From an uncultured Flammeovirgaceae bacterium (GTDB lineage Bacteria; Bacteroidota; Bacteroidia; Cytophagales; Cyclobacteriaceae): DNA of 58,243 nt. Position 1 is the stretch's first letter; the number at the start of each line of letters is the position of its first letter. The notes beneath the pieces are model-generated. The model had not been told where the DNA came from. It did no database searches and was given only the letters and a program-made list of their open reading frames with translations. Location: positions 1 through 58,243 of the forward strand of contig CALBPF010000226.1 in NCBI GenBank assembly GCA_937899105.1. The letters are read 5' to 3'. Positions 28,378 through 38,200 of the stretch are shown piece by piece. The position numbers and the translations under genes were made by a program.

Positions 28378-28935
28378 TTAACTAACTAATTGATCAACTC
28401 TAATTTCACTTTTGCAAAAACCCATGGGAATAGAATCGCTTTTGTCAAAAATTTCCATTTTTTTATATCGTCCATTAGAGGGGTGCGTGTATACTTCAAT
28501 CTGCTCAGCAGCTAAATTTACTATCCAGTATTCAGGAATACTACCGACAGCATAAAGCGGGAGCTTAACTTCTTTGTCAACTTGGTAAGTAGTATCAGAA
28601 ACTTCAATAATCAGATAAATATCATCAGGTAATATTGCGTGATTGTCGTAAAAATCCTTTCTCGTTTTTAAAATGGCCACATCAGGTTCAGGTTCATTCA
28701 GATCATTTATGTTAATTGGGTTCTGTACGCTGATTAATGCTTTGTTGCCGAACAATTCCTTAAGGTTGTTTTCTATTTTTATAACTGTAGATCTATGTTT
28801 TTTTCCTATTGGACTCATTTCTAAAATTTCACCGTGGATTAATTCCACCCGATCATCAGTTGTAAGTATACCAGCCTCTGCCATGGTATGGTATTCATCA
28901 ACGCTGATAAGCCTTTTTGCTAATTGTACTGCCAT
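28378..28935 (-). CDS. Uma2-family (DUF820) putative nuclease
   Basis: 185 residues, same layout as the neighbouring copy: LISVDEYHTMAEAGIL, EPEPDVAILKTRKDFY and YLIIEVSDTTYQVDKEVKLP holding the PD-(D/E)xK residues, then GSIPEYWIVNL. Tandem duplication is the simplest origin. It follows the GNAT gene by 33 bases. Such families multiply strongly in cyanobacteria and some Bacteroidota; targets are unknown. Confidence 0.85.
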   Translation of the reverse strand: MAVQLAKRLISVDEYHTMAEAGILTTDDRVELIHGEILEMSPIGKKHRSTVIKIENNLKELFGNKALISVQNPININDLNEPEPDVAILKTRKDFYDNHAILPDDIYLIIEVSDTTYQVDKEVKLPLYAVGSIPEYWIVNLAAEQIEVYTHPSNGRYKKMEIFDKSDSIPMGFCKSEIRVDQLVS

Positions 28936-28968
28936 TTCCAGATCATTTAACCTAAAAGTACAACAAAA

Positions 28969-29430
28969 TTAGCTGCGAAGAGATTTGCCTAACTCTTTTT
29001 CAAGTAAAATTCTGTGTTCATTCACATTGCCTTTATGCTCAACTTCAATGATTTGAAAACCCGATTTTATGGCAAACAATAGCATTGGCATAAAACTATT
29101 CCTCGTTTTTACTCTGACCTTTTGAAAACCTTGATGTCCGGCCCAATCTTCCTGTTGTTCTGCCAGTAAACGCGCAACACCTTGCCGTCTATATCCGGGT
29201 AGTATTCCCCCAAACCAGGAATAAAAAACTTCTGAATTCAGTGAATACCCTAGCTTAAATCCGATAGGTTTCCGGTCGTAGTAGGCAACAAGTACTAAGC
29301 TCTTGACGCCTGTTAACCTTGCTTCATAGTCTTTAAGTGAATAAGGATTAATAAACTCCGGAATTTGCGAAGCAAGCGAAGTAACCTCCCCAAGCGTACC
29401 TTCCTTAACGACAACGCAGCTTCGAGACAA
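28969..29430 (-). CDS. GNAT N-acetyltransferase
   Basis: 153 residues from a TTG start 4 bases after the sigma factor gene ends; no ATG fits the frame. The acetyl-CoA loop is GGILPGYRRQGVARLL, followed by QGFQKVRVKTRNSFMPMLLF and IKSGFQIIEVE, a standard GNAT order. The acceptor is unknown. Its position immediately after the sigma factor suggests the same transcript. Confidence 0.85.
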   Translation of the reverse strand: MSRSCVVVKEGTLGEVTSLASQIPEFINPYSLKDYEARLTGVKSLVLVAYYDRKPIGFKLGYSLNSEVFYSWFGGILPGYRRQGVARLLAEQQEDWAGHQGFQKVRVKTRNSFMPMLLFAIKSGFQIIEVEHKGNVNEHRILLEKELGKSLRS

Positions 29431-29434
29431 AGCC

Positions 29435-30043
29435 CTAAATATGTTCCTTCTTATTTTTAACTAAGTCGTACATCAGTTCACGCGCTCTGTGTAATTGTGC
29501 CTTAACCGTACCTAGAGGCGCGTCGAGCTCTTGGGCGATCTCTTCGTAAGATAACTCATCGAAGTAACGAAGTTTAACCAAACGCTGATACTTAGCTGGT
29601 AGCTTAGTGACAAACAACTGGATTAACTCAATCTTCTGACTCTTAATAGCCTCCTCCTGTGGGTTCAAATTTTTATCCTCTACATCTATTTGAACAGCTT
29701 CGCCACTGTCATCCGTATAGGACGTATCTAAACTCATGGTCTCAAGCCGCTTTTTACGTATGAAATCAATAGCATTGTTGGTAGCAATCCTGAAAAGCCA
29801 CGTACTGAAAGTATAATCTTTTTTGAAGCGTGCCAAATTTTTAAAGGCCTTAGCAAACGCTTCTATAGTGAGGTCCTCAGCGTCATCCACATTTCTCACC
29901 ATTTTAAGCACCATATGATAAACAGGCCGTTTATAACGATCCATCAGCATAGCAAAAGCCTGCTCATCATCTTCTTTAACCGCCTGATCTATTAGTTTAA
30001 AATCTTCGAGAGCCTTATCTGAGAATTGTTTTTTTAAGTCCAT
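29435..30043 (-). CDS. ECF-type RNA polymerase sigma factor
   Basis: 202 residues. Region 2 (about 25-95) contains DAEDLTIEAFAKAFKNL and FSTWLFRIATNNAIDFIRKK for -10 recognition and core binding; region 4 (about 135-195) contains LPAKYQRLVKLRYFDELSYE and LDAPLGTVKAQLHRARELM. No anti-sigma factor gene is adjacent; a GNAT follows. The start overlaps the end of the broken glycosyltransferase by 10 bases, so it was probably the downstream gene of that operon. Confidence 0.92.
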   Translation of the reverse strand: MDLKKQFSDKALEDFKLIDQAVKEDDEQAFAMLMDRYKRPVYHMVLKMVRNVDDAEDLTIEAFAKAFKNLARFKKDYTFSTWLFRIATNNAIDFIRKKRLETMSLDTSYTDDSGEAVQIDVEDKNLNPQEEAIKSQKIELIQLFVTKLPAKYQRLVKLRYFDELSYEEIAQELDAPLGTVKAQLHRARELMYDLVKNKKEHI

Positions 30044-30789
30044 TTAACACGTTTAATAAATAAGGCCATAATTCCAACAGAAGTGAAGTATGCTACAAAA
30101 ATACAATCTAAAGCTATTAAACCCCATAACTCGAACCTTTCTCCCAGCTTTAGACATGAACGCTTAAACGTTAAGTATAATATTAAGGTTCTTATAAAAA
30201 AACTTCCTGTTACTAAGTATAGTTCAATTCTAAGTATAGCTAAGGAGATAAACAACACCCACGACAACAAGAGGCTTAATGACCAAACCGAAAGGCCAAT
30301 TTTACTTTTAAATGTATAGTGCCGACCTACAGAAAGATGCCTGAGCTTTTGGATAAAGAAATTCTTGATTGAAGTCTTAGGTCTTGAAATGGTTAAACTA
30401 TCTAAACCTATTTCGACAGTTGTATTCTGTTTAGAGGCATTTTTTTGAATAAATAAATCATCGTCTCCACCAATGATATCCTGATAACCGTTGAATCCTT
30501 TGGAATCTAAAAATAAAGATTTTTTATACGCTAAATTACGGCCCACGCCCATGTAAGGTACCCCAAAACCGGCGAACCCTATATATTGCATTCCTGTCCA
30601 TAAGGTTTCAAACCGTATAAAGTAGTTCAGAAACCCAGGTAATTTTTGATAGCTTGAGTATCCCAGCACAATATCGTGATCTTTCAAACCGGCCTGTATC
30701 TTTATTAGCCACTTTCCAGAAGCTGGAAGACAATCAGCATCGGTAAATACCAGATCCTCATTTTTGGCTGCTTTAATCCCAAGAGTCAA
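30034..30789 (-). pseudogene. C-terminal part of a broken family 2 glycosyltransferase
   Basis: 251 codons from an internal ATG. It holds the DxD-like metal site TDADCLPASGKW, the acceptor-site GGDDDLFIQ and three C-terminal membrane helices, the second half of a processive-type GT2. The frame continues upstream (KIVHIENTPNHINRKKYA) to the TAG at 30844-30846 and, past that stop, into the N-terminal part without any shift. An undisturbed gene would be 367 residues. The fragment alone lacks the nucleotide-binding strand and cannot be active. Confidence 0.82.
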
Positions 30790-30843
30790 AGCATATTTTT
30801 TTCTATTGATATGATTAGGAGTATTTTCAATGTGAACGATCTT

Positions 30844-31137
30844 CTATGACTGAAAATGCTGCTCTTGCTCATCGAGGTATTCTCTGGTTCCGTCGGTGGA
30901 TTGATCATTTACAATCACAATTTCAAAGTTCTTATGTGATTGATTAAAAAGTGAGGGGATCAGTTTTTTGAGGTTATCAAGCTCATTTCTTGCACATATG
31001 ATCACCGATAGGGGTTGATGGGTTTCCGGGGGCTTTTTGTTCCCAATTTTATTGAAGCCTGCCATTATTAAAACTAAGTAGGTGATTTGAAAAACTATGG
31101 CAAGCGAGAAGATGATAAGTAACGTGGTTTGAAGCAT
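30844..31137 (-). pseudogene. N-terminal part of the same broken glycosyltransferase
   Basis: 97 codons: a membrane helix (about 3-26), then the GT2 nucleotide-sugar-binding start PLSVIICARNELDNLKKLIP and IVIVNDQSTDGTREYL. TAG at codon 98 ends it in the middle of the catalytic domain, with the rest in the same frame downstream. Confidence 0.82.
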
Positions 31138-31212
31138 TTTGATCTTGGTGAGCGCAAATATAAAGAAGTAGTCAATCTGCTTTGCCTGGTGTGTAGTGTT
31201 CTTAATAAAAGC

Positions 31213-31220
31213 TACTTTTG
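31213..31220 (+). promoter_or_regulatory. Candidate Bacteroidota -7 element for tgt
   Basis: TACTTTTG fits TAnnTTTG and is followed by CGGCC, a common context in this phylum. It ends 9 bases before the ATG at 31230, so the transcript would be almost leaderless. It also argues against the upstream TTG at 31218, which lies inside the motif. Confidence 0.55.
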
Positions 31221-31229
31221 CGGCCGATT

Positions 31230-32360
31230 ATGAAGTTTAGCATTCAGGCCAAAGATAAAGGTTCAAGAGCAAGATCAGGTGAAATAATAACTGATCATGG
31301 TACTATTAAGACACCTATTTTTATGCCTGTAGGAACTGCCGGATCGGTGAAGGCAGTTCACCAAAGAGAGTTGAAAGAGGACATTGAGGCCCAGATCATT
31401 CTAGGGAACACATACCATTTATATCTACGGCCTGGTTTGGATATCATAGAAGGGGCGGGTGGTCTACATAAGTTTAATGGCTGGGACAGACCAATTCTGA
31501 CGGATAGCGGTGGCTATCAGGTTTATTCCCTTGCAGATTCAAGAAAGATCAAAGAGGGAGGGGTAACGTTTAAATCTCACATCGACGGATCTAAACATGT
31601 ATTTTCACCTGAAGCAGTAATGGATATCCAGCGTACAATTGGTGCAGATATTATTATGGCCTTTGATGAATGCACTCCTTATCCTTGTGAATATGGTTAT
31701 GCCAAGGATTCTATGCATATGACTCGCCGCTGGTTAGAAAGGTGCTGTAATCGTTTCGATGAAACAATAGGTAAGTATGGATACACCCAGGCCTTATTTC
31801 CGATAGTGCAGGGTAGTGTTTATAAAGATCTTCGTATACAATCTGCAGAAACGATTACTTCATTTGAGCGAGAGGGGAATGCTATAGGAGGTCTGTCAGT
31901 AGGTGAACCTGCTGAAATGATGTACGAAATGACTGAACTTGTTTGTGATATTTTACCTTTTGACAAACCCAGGTATCTAATGGGTGTAGGAACACCAGCA
32001 AATATATTGGAATGCATAGCCCTGGGTGTGGATATGTTTGATTGTGTCATGCCAACCCGAAATGCAAGGAATGGCATGCTTTTTACTACTGAAGGGATTA
32101 TTAATATCAAGAATAAAAAGTGGGAAAGTGATTTTACCAATATAGATCCAAACCTGGGTGGATACGTAGATACTTTCTACAGTAAGGCTTATTTACGGCA
32201 TTTGATTATGAGTAAAGAAATTCTGGGAGCACAGATAGCGAGTATTCATAATCTGCGTTTTTACTTATGGCTCGTAGGACAAGCTAGAGTGCAGATAGAA
32301 CAGGGCACATTTTTTGATTGGAAGGAGCGAATGGTGAAAAAAGTGAGTAATCGGTTATGA
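31230..32360 (+). CDS. tgt: tRNA-guanine transglycosylase
   Basis: 376 residues from the ATG at 31230 (MKFSIQAKD). Tgt exchanges guanine-34 of GUN-anticodon tRNAs for preQ1. The catalytic aspartates and pocket are present: ILTDSGGYQVYSL, GGLSVGEP and DMFDCVMPTRNARNG (nucleophile Asp). The zinc site is not: where typical bacterial enzymes read CxCxxC about 15 residues before YLRHL, this one reads DPNLGGYVDTFYSKAYLRHL with no Cys, while the His of IASIHNL is kept. I believe other Bacteroidota share this, but cannot check. It overlaps the next gene by 4 bases (ATGA). Confidence 0.95.
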   Translation: MKFSIQAKDKGSRARSGEIITDHGTIKTPIFMPVGTAGSVKAVHQRELKEDIEAQIILGNTYHLYLRPGLDIIEGAGGLHKFNGWDRPILTDSGGYQVYSLADSRKIKEGGVTFKSHIDGSKHVFSPEAVMDIQRTIGADIIMAFDECTPYPCEYGYAKDSMHMTRRWLERCCNRFDETIGKYGYTQALFPIVQGSVYKDLRIQSAETITSFEREGNAIGGLSVGEPAEMMYEMTELVCDILPFDKPRYLMGVGTPANILECIALGVDMFDCVMPTRNARNGMLFTTEGIINIKNKKWESDFTNIDPNLGGYVDTFYSKAYLRHLIMSKEILGAQIASIHNLRFYLWLVGQARVQIEQGTFFDWKERMVKKVSNRL

Positions 32361-33430
32361 AACTGATCGACAAGTATATATTAAAAAAGTTTCTGGGGGC
32401 GTTTGTATTTACCGTACTCATAATTGTGTCGGTGATTCTGGTTATTGACGTCACTGAAAAAACAGATAAATTCGTCAAGGCCGGGGTTTCAACCGGAGAA
32501 ATACTCTCCTACTATCTGGACTTCATCCCCTGGATAGCCAATTTTATTACTCCTCTAACCACTTTTATTGCTACTGTATTCATTACTGCTCAGATGGCGG
32601 GACGTACCGAAATAGTTGCTATTTTAAGCAGTGGAGTTTCTTTCAGGCGAATGCTCCTGCCTTACTTTATTGGAGCTTCTGCCATTGCAACCTTAAGCTT
32701 TGTACTCACTGGCTGGATCATCCCCAACTCAAATAAATCTCGTTTGGCATTTGAAATAGAGCACCTGAAGAGTAAATTTTATTACAATGAAAGAAACATC
32801 CATCTGCAGGTAGCTCCCAATACTTATTTGTACATGCGAAGCTATAATAACCAATCAAATGTAGGTTACAACTTTACTCTTGAGCGTGTAGAAGGCACCC
32901 AGCTGAAGGAAAAACTTTCTGCAAACCGCATTTCTTGGGATAATAACAAGGAAAAGTGGAAACTCACCACTTGGAAAACCTTGAGTATAGACAGCGCTTT
33001 AGAAACGTTAGACAAAGGCAAGGAAATGGACACCACATTGGCAATCCACCCCAGCGAGTTTGAAAATAATTACAGAAATTATGATGGCATGACCATCGAT
33101 GAACTGAATGGAGAAATTGATAAACTTACGTTGCGAGGCGCTAGTAATGTAGAAATATATCAAGTTGAAAAATACACTAGGTTTACGTCACCGTTTGCCA
33201 TACTCATACTCACATTTATGGGTGTTATCGTCTCGTCCAAAAAAACTAGGGGTGGTGCCGGTTTTCAGATAGCTTTAGGGTTCTTACTTTCCTTTTTATT
33301 TATCATCTTTTTTATTCTGAGTAAATCTATAGCAGAGGCAGGTAATATGCATCCTATGCTGGGGGTTTGGATCCCAAACATTGTATTTGGAGGGATAAGT
33401 TTGCTTATGTACAAGTATGTGCCCAGGTAA
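32357..33430 (+). CDS. LptF/LptG-family permease (YjgP/YjgQ)
   Basis: 357 residues with the LptF/G fold: an N-terminal membrane helix pair (LIDKYILKKFLGAFVFTVLI is the family start), a third helix, a periplasmic beta-jellyroll (about 135-265) and three C-terminal helices. With LptB it would extract lipopolysaccharide from the inner membrane and pass it to the Lpt bridge. Only one such gene is here; the second subunit must lie elsewhere. Start overlaps the tgt stop, so the two are translationally coupled. Confidence 0.9.
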   Translation: MKLIDKYILKKFLGAFVFTVLIIVSVILVIDVTEKTDKFVKAGVSTGEILSYYLDFIPWIANFITPLTTFIATVFITAQMAGRTEIVAILSSGVSFRRMLLPYFIGASAIATLSFVLTGWIIPNSNKSRLAFEIEHLKSKFYYNERNIHLQVAPNTYLYMRSYNNQSNVGYNFTLERVEGTQLKEKLSANRISWDNNKEKWKLTTWKTLSIDSALETLDKGKEMDTTLAIHPSEFENNYRNYDGMTIDELNGEIDKLTLRGASNVEIYQVEKYTRFTSPFAILILTFMGVIVSSKKTRGGAGFQIALGFLLSFLFIIFFILSKSIAEAGNMHPMLGVWIPNIVFGGISLLMYKYVPR

Positions 33431-33432
33431 TT

Positions 33433-33476
33433 ACAATCTTCACTTAACAATTAACAATTTGTTAAGTGAAGATTGT
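33433..33476. repeat. Perfect 18-bp inverted repeat
   Basis: ACAATCTTCACTTAACAA (33433-33450) and its exact complement (33459-33476) enclose an 8-base loop, directly after the LptF/G stop. It is a likely transcript end or mRNA stabiliser; no T run follows, so it is not a standard intrinsic terminator. Confidence 0.75.
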
Positions 33477-33487
33477 TAATTGCAATA

Positions 33488-34381
33488 ATGTCTACTAACC
33501 GTGACTATATTCAACTACACTTCATTGTTTTCCTCTGGGGGTTTACCGCCATTTTAGGTTTGTTGATTTCTATACCGTCAGTAGAACTGGTGTTTTGGCG
33601 CACCTTGTTGGCGGCGATAGGGCTTGGGTTATTATTGTTATTTAGGAAGCGGAACTTCAGGCTTGGCTACAAGGAGATCCTTAAGATAATGGCTACTGGG
33701 GTTCTTATTTCATCACATTGGATCCTTTTTTTTGCTTCTGCACGGGTTTCAACAGCTTCAGTTTGCCTTGCTGGAATGGCTACATGTTCACTTTGGACCA
33801 GCTTTTTAGAGCCGGTAATGAATAACCGTAAAGTAAAATTGTTTGAAGTAGGCCTGGGTTTATTGGTTATTATTGGGCTTTACATCATTTTCAGGTTTGA
33901 ATTTAACTATGCACTTGGACTGTTCATGGCCCTGGCTTCTGCCTTTCTCGCTTCGTTGTTTACAGTAATAAATGGACAATTTATACATAGGTATAATCCC
34001 TATATGATCACTTTTTATGAGATGATTGGAGCATGCCTAGGGACAGTCATTTTCTTCCCGGTTCATATGCAGGTTTTTACCAATGGGGAGCTAGAGTTAT
34101 TTCCCACCGGTTTAGATTGGCTGTACATTCTGCTTCTGGCGTGGGTATGCACCGTTTATGCCTATTCTGTATCTGTAGAGTTGATGAAAAGGCTTTCCGC
34201 TTTTGCTGTTAACCTAGCTGTAAACCTGGAACCGGTTTATGGTATTATCTTGGCGCTCATCGTCTTCGGAGATAAAGAACAAATGCAGCCCGGTTTTTAC
34301 CTGGGAACAGGAATGATTTTGCTTTCAGTATTGTGTTATCCTGTTCTTAATCGCCTATTTAGACGTAAGAAACTAGTCTAG
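33488..34381 (+). CDS. EamA/DMT-family transporter
   Basis: 297 residues from ATG at 33488 (an earlier start at 33473 would lie in the inverted repeat). Ten hydrophobic helices in two EamA halves: the first half contains SVELVFWRTLLAAIGLGLLL, the second ends NLEPVYGIILALIVFGDKE. It is a drug/metabolite-type exporter of unknown substrate in the inner membrane. Convergent with ispE, overlapping it by 9 bases. Confidence 0.88.
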   Translation: MSTNRDYIQLHFIVFLWGFTAILGLLISIPSVELVFWRTLLAAIGLGLLLLFRKRNFRLGYKEILKIMATGVLISSHWILFFASARVSTASVCLAGMATCSLWTSFLEPVMNNRKVKLFEVGLGLLVIIGLYIIFRFEFNYALGLFMALASAFLASLFTVINGQFIHRYNPYMITFYEMIGACLGTVIFFPVHMQVFTNGELELFPTGLDWLYILLLAWVCTVYAYSVSVELMKRLSAFAVNLAVNLEPVYGIILALIVFGDKEQMQPGFYLGTGMILLSVLCYPVLNRLFRRKKLV

Positions 34382-35173
34382 GAATCCGGACCAACTCAGT
34401 TGGCCTTTAAGAGAGCTTAAATCCACTTCATTTTCAAACAATGCGTATACAGCCGAACCTGATCCTGTCATACTCGAGTATAAGGCTCCAAGGCCATACA
34501 GTTGCGTCTTAATATGTTTGATCTTTGGATGTTGCGGAAAAACCGATTTCTCAAAATCATTAATTAACTCATTTCTCCATTTCATGACAGGTTGTTTAAG
34601 TAAGTTCTGCAAGTTGTTATCCGCTGAGGTAGGGGAGACTCCGCTATAGGCCTGAGCTGTAGACACATGAATACCCGGTGAGATAAGCGCCAGGTACATC
34701 CCTTTTAGACTAATATCAAGTGGTTTAAGAGTAGTTCCTGTATCACTGGCAATAACTGGAATGTTACGAACAAAGAAAGGACAATCACTTCCTAACCTTG
34801 CAGCATATGTTTCCAGCGCTTCCGTCTGAAGGTTAAGATTGAAAATCTCATTCAGCATATTGAGCGTGAACGTGGCATTGGCACTTCCACCCCCAAGGCC
34901 AGCCCCAATTGGTATCACCTTGTGTAGATGAATTTTTACATTGCCGATGCCGTGATTGGTCTTGAGCATTTCAAACGCCTGAATACACAAATTACCTGAA
35001 CCAGGAATTGATAATCCGGAGCTTTTAAATTCAAACTGCTCAGAAGTTACAATCTCCAAAACATCGGCGAAGGGTACAGGGTAGAAACAGGAGTGGATAT
35101 TATGATAGCCATCCGGTCTTTCAGAAAGAATATATAGACCCAGGTTTATTTTTGCATTGGGGAATGTTACCAT
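34373..35173 (-). CDS. ispE: 4-diphosphocytidyl-2-C-methylerythritol kinase
   Basis: 266 residues of the GHMP kinase family. The start FPNAKINLGLYILSERPDGYH carries the substrate Lys, the ATP loop is PIGAGLGGGSANA (about 88-100) and the third motif is MTGSGSAVYALF. It phosphorylates the methylerythritol-phosphate-pathway intermediate toward isoprenoids in the cytoplasm. LGSDCPFF is the conserved catalytic Asp segment. It follows the T9SS cargo gene only by orientation; the two are opposite in function. Confidence 0.95.
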   Translation of the reverse strand: MVTFPNAKINLGLYILSERPDGYHNIHSCFYPVPFADVLEIVTSEQFEFKSSGLSIPGSGNLCIQAFEMLKTNHGIGNVKIHLHKVIPIGAGLGGGSANATFTLNMLNEIFNLNLQTEALETYAARLGSDCPFFVRNIPVIASDTGTTLKPLDISLKGMYLALISPGIHVSTAQAYSGVSPTSADNNLQNLLKQPVMKWRNELINDFEKSVFPQHPKIKHIKTQLYGLGALYSSMTGSGSAVYALFENEVDLSSLKGQLSWSGFLD

Positions 35174-35248
35174 AACAATGGTTATTTTTTAATAGTTATT
35201 GAGTTCTAAAATCAACAAACTAACCCAATAAATAATAACGATTAACCA

Positions 35249-38200
35249 TTATCTAATGAGATTAACTCCACCCCTGCGTTCAATGAGGCCTTTTTCCGGC
35301 TCAAACTGACTTCTAAATTCAACCTTATATGCATATGCACCGCCAGGTAGTGGTCTGCCGGGGTCGTTATCATATCCGCCGTTCCAACCGGTAGTTTGCA
35401 TTTCCTGGAGATTACTTGATTGAAAGATCATTTCCCCCCATCGGTTAAAGATATATATTTGGAAATCTTCCGATTCAACCAAAAATGGGAATACAATGAA
35501 TTGTTGATTAAGTTGTATCTGACTATTTGGGTAAAAAGCCGTAGGCGCATTAATACGACCTTCACAATCTTCAACAATGTCAATGGCGGCGTCTGTGGTA
35601 CAGCCGGAAATATTAGTTAACACGGCAGATATGGGTTGATTAATTGCCACTATGAAAACGCTACCATCGGGTGAAAAGAAGTAATCATTAGGAAAATTTG
35701 TATCTCCCGATGCCGAAGTCTGAATTATTTCCACGCCATCACGATCAAACCACTGTACCTGACTAAAGCCATTAGGCTGATTGTCTAGGAAGGCAAATCT
35801 TCTGGCAGAATCTAACTCAAAGGGGCATAAGGCAAATCGTGGAGGATACGGGTTTGGAGAGGAGGTATCAAACGACACAGTGATAGGAGCGAAGTTGGTA
35901 CAAGGACCGGTGAGTGTTCCGGGGGCTACAACGGCATAGTTGAAAGTAGTACCTCCAGTGCCTGGATTTTCTACTACAATTGAATCATTGTTACCTATAA
36001 CTCTAAAATTAGACGCTGCTACATCTGAGATAGTATTACCAATTATTTCTCGTAACTCTATTAGGGCAGAACCATCCGTAGTCACATCAATAGCTATTTC
36101 ATTTACATCACAGGCGGAGTAAGGCCCGGGATCAATAGTAAGACTTATGGTTGCCGGTATGGTGATCGTGCCGTTGTCCACGACGGTACAACCATCAGCA
36201 TTATTTAATACTTCAATGAAGTAATCACCGGCATTAATGGGATTAGTAGTCGTCCTTGTTTCATCTCCACTGTCGACAGGTACATTGTCGGATTGCCGTG
36301 TGACGGTCCAATCAAAATCTGTAGGTACGCCTGTACCACCAAAAGTAAAGGAAAGCGTTCCATTTTCACCATTGCAGTCAGCTTGTGTAGCTTCGTTTAG
36401 GGAAACGGTATAGCTAGTAGGGTCGTCAACAGTGAAGGGGAATGGTTGTACACATCCGGTAGCGTCAATTGTAACATTTAGCGTATAAAACCCGGCGCCA
36501 AGATTTGGGATCACCACTCCAGTCTGTGGGCCTGTGAGCACAGTACTAGGGACACTGATAGGACCTGAAACGGAGTAGGTTAAGGCTCCTGCATCATTGA
36601 AATCCACGGTGGCTGATCCGGTAAATTCCCCGCAATTGCCCGGGGGAGTGGTACCAACGATAACGGCATCAGGAAGTGGGTTCACTGTGAAATTACTGAT
36701 TTCAGGATTGTTGGCTGCCGGAGAGTCTACTGTGGAGCAATTATCCAGAATGAAAAAGCGTACCTCATAAACACCGGCAGTCTGCGTACCAGTGAATATC
36801 CAGGTAGGATTAGCTACATCAAGCGTAGGTGATTGACTCACAACACCATTTGGGTCTTCTACCTGAATAGCATAAAATTCGATGACAGCGTCAGGTAGTG
36901 GATTAGAAACAGTGAATGTAATCTGCTCATTTAAGCAGGCGTCAGCAACAGTAATTCCGGGGGTAGGGGTAGATGACCCTTGAAAGTTGATAAAATTGGG
37001 TAGCCCAATTCTACTTGTAGCCCCAGCTCCAATATTAGGAAAGTCAGGAGTTGCCAGATTATAGGCGAATTCTGTGGTGGGATCCTTTGTGACGGGTGCA
37101 ACCGTTGGGTTACCTATGCTTGCCAAAGTACCGGCGCCTTCATTTGCAATATAAATTGTTCCGTTAGGGCCCTGCTGCAAAGCCCCCAAATCTATTCCCG
37201 ATTCCTCCGCTACTAGCACTCTGGTGGCGTTCATGGCGGCTTCATCGAATAGCTCTGTAGGTGTGACCGTATTATCGATTAGATCCCACCAAAATATTTT
37301 GGTTCCACCGTTGGAATTTCGAAGAGTAGCAAAGACTTTTTCGTTGTCAGGGGAGAATTCAACACCGTATACCTGCCCGGTTTCAGGTGTCAGATCTAAA
37401 GTGGCTACTTCTGTAATTGCGCCTGTGGCCGGATCAAAATCAAACAACTCCACAAAATTTTGATTGATACCTTCTGAAAGGGCCACCGCTATTCTGTTAT
37501 CGCCGGAAAGCTTCATGTAACCCTGTCCGGCTGTATTTGTAAAAGGATGTATCCTTCCTACGTTAGAAATTATAGGCGCGCCGATACCCTGGGCAGTTAT
37601 TGGATAAACTCTGAAGTTGTTGTTGCCATATTCATGAATAATCACATTGTTAGCATTTCCGGTTATTCGCTCAGAATTACAGTTGAAAAGGGTTGTAGTT
37701 ACTACATTATTTGCCGCATCTCGTATTAAATCTCCTCCTCCATTTAGTTCTTTTAAATCATAAACGGCATATGAGAAATCATATATACCGCTGCCCGTTT
37801 GATCTGGTACTTGTTGGGTAAAGAATACGTAATATAGTGTGGCGTCAGCAGGATTTTCCACTATTAAAACGGATTGAGAGGCCTGATCGTTTCCTCCTAG
37901 ATCGCTAGTGATCAATGTGTTGTCACGATTATATACTTGCATGCCATCGCTGTAAATGAGTGGGTCTCCATTACCATCGCAGTAGACCGCTGCGCCGGCA
38001 GGAGCGTTATCATTTAAATTACCACCATTAAATTCGGCGCCTCCTGGATCAATCGGTGTGATTGGGCCTGGATTATCGACATCAAAAAGTGGGTTAAAAT
38101 CCAAGCCGGCGTTGTTGCCGAAATACCACACAAAGGCAAATGTATTTTGTGTGCCGTATTCAAACACTTGCTGTTCCAAATAGGCTTCGCATCCTGTACT

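Noticed and set aside
27817..28935. Uma2 pair as part of a restriction or transposition system
   Set aside because: No methyltransferase, transposase or terminal repeats are adjacent; only a tandem duplication is supported.
17428..31137. Stop-codon reassignment as the cause of the in-frame stops
   Set aside because: TAA, TAG and TGA all occur as internal stops, and all three also end intact genes in the window.
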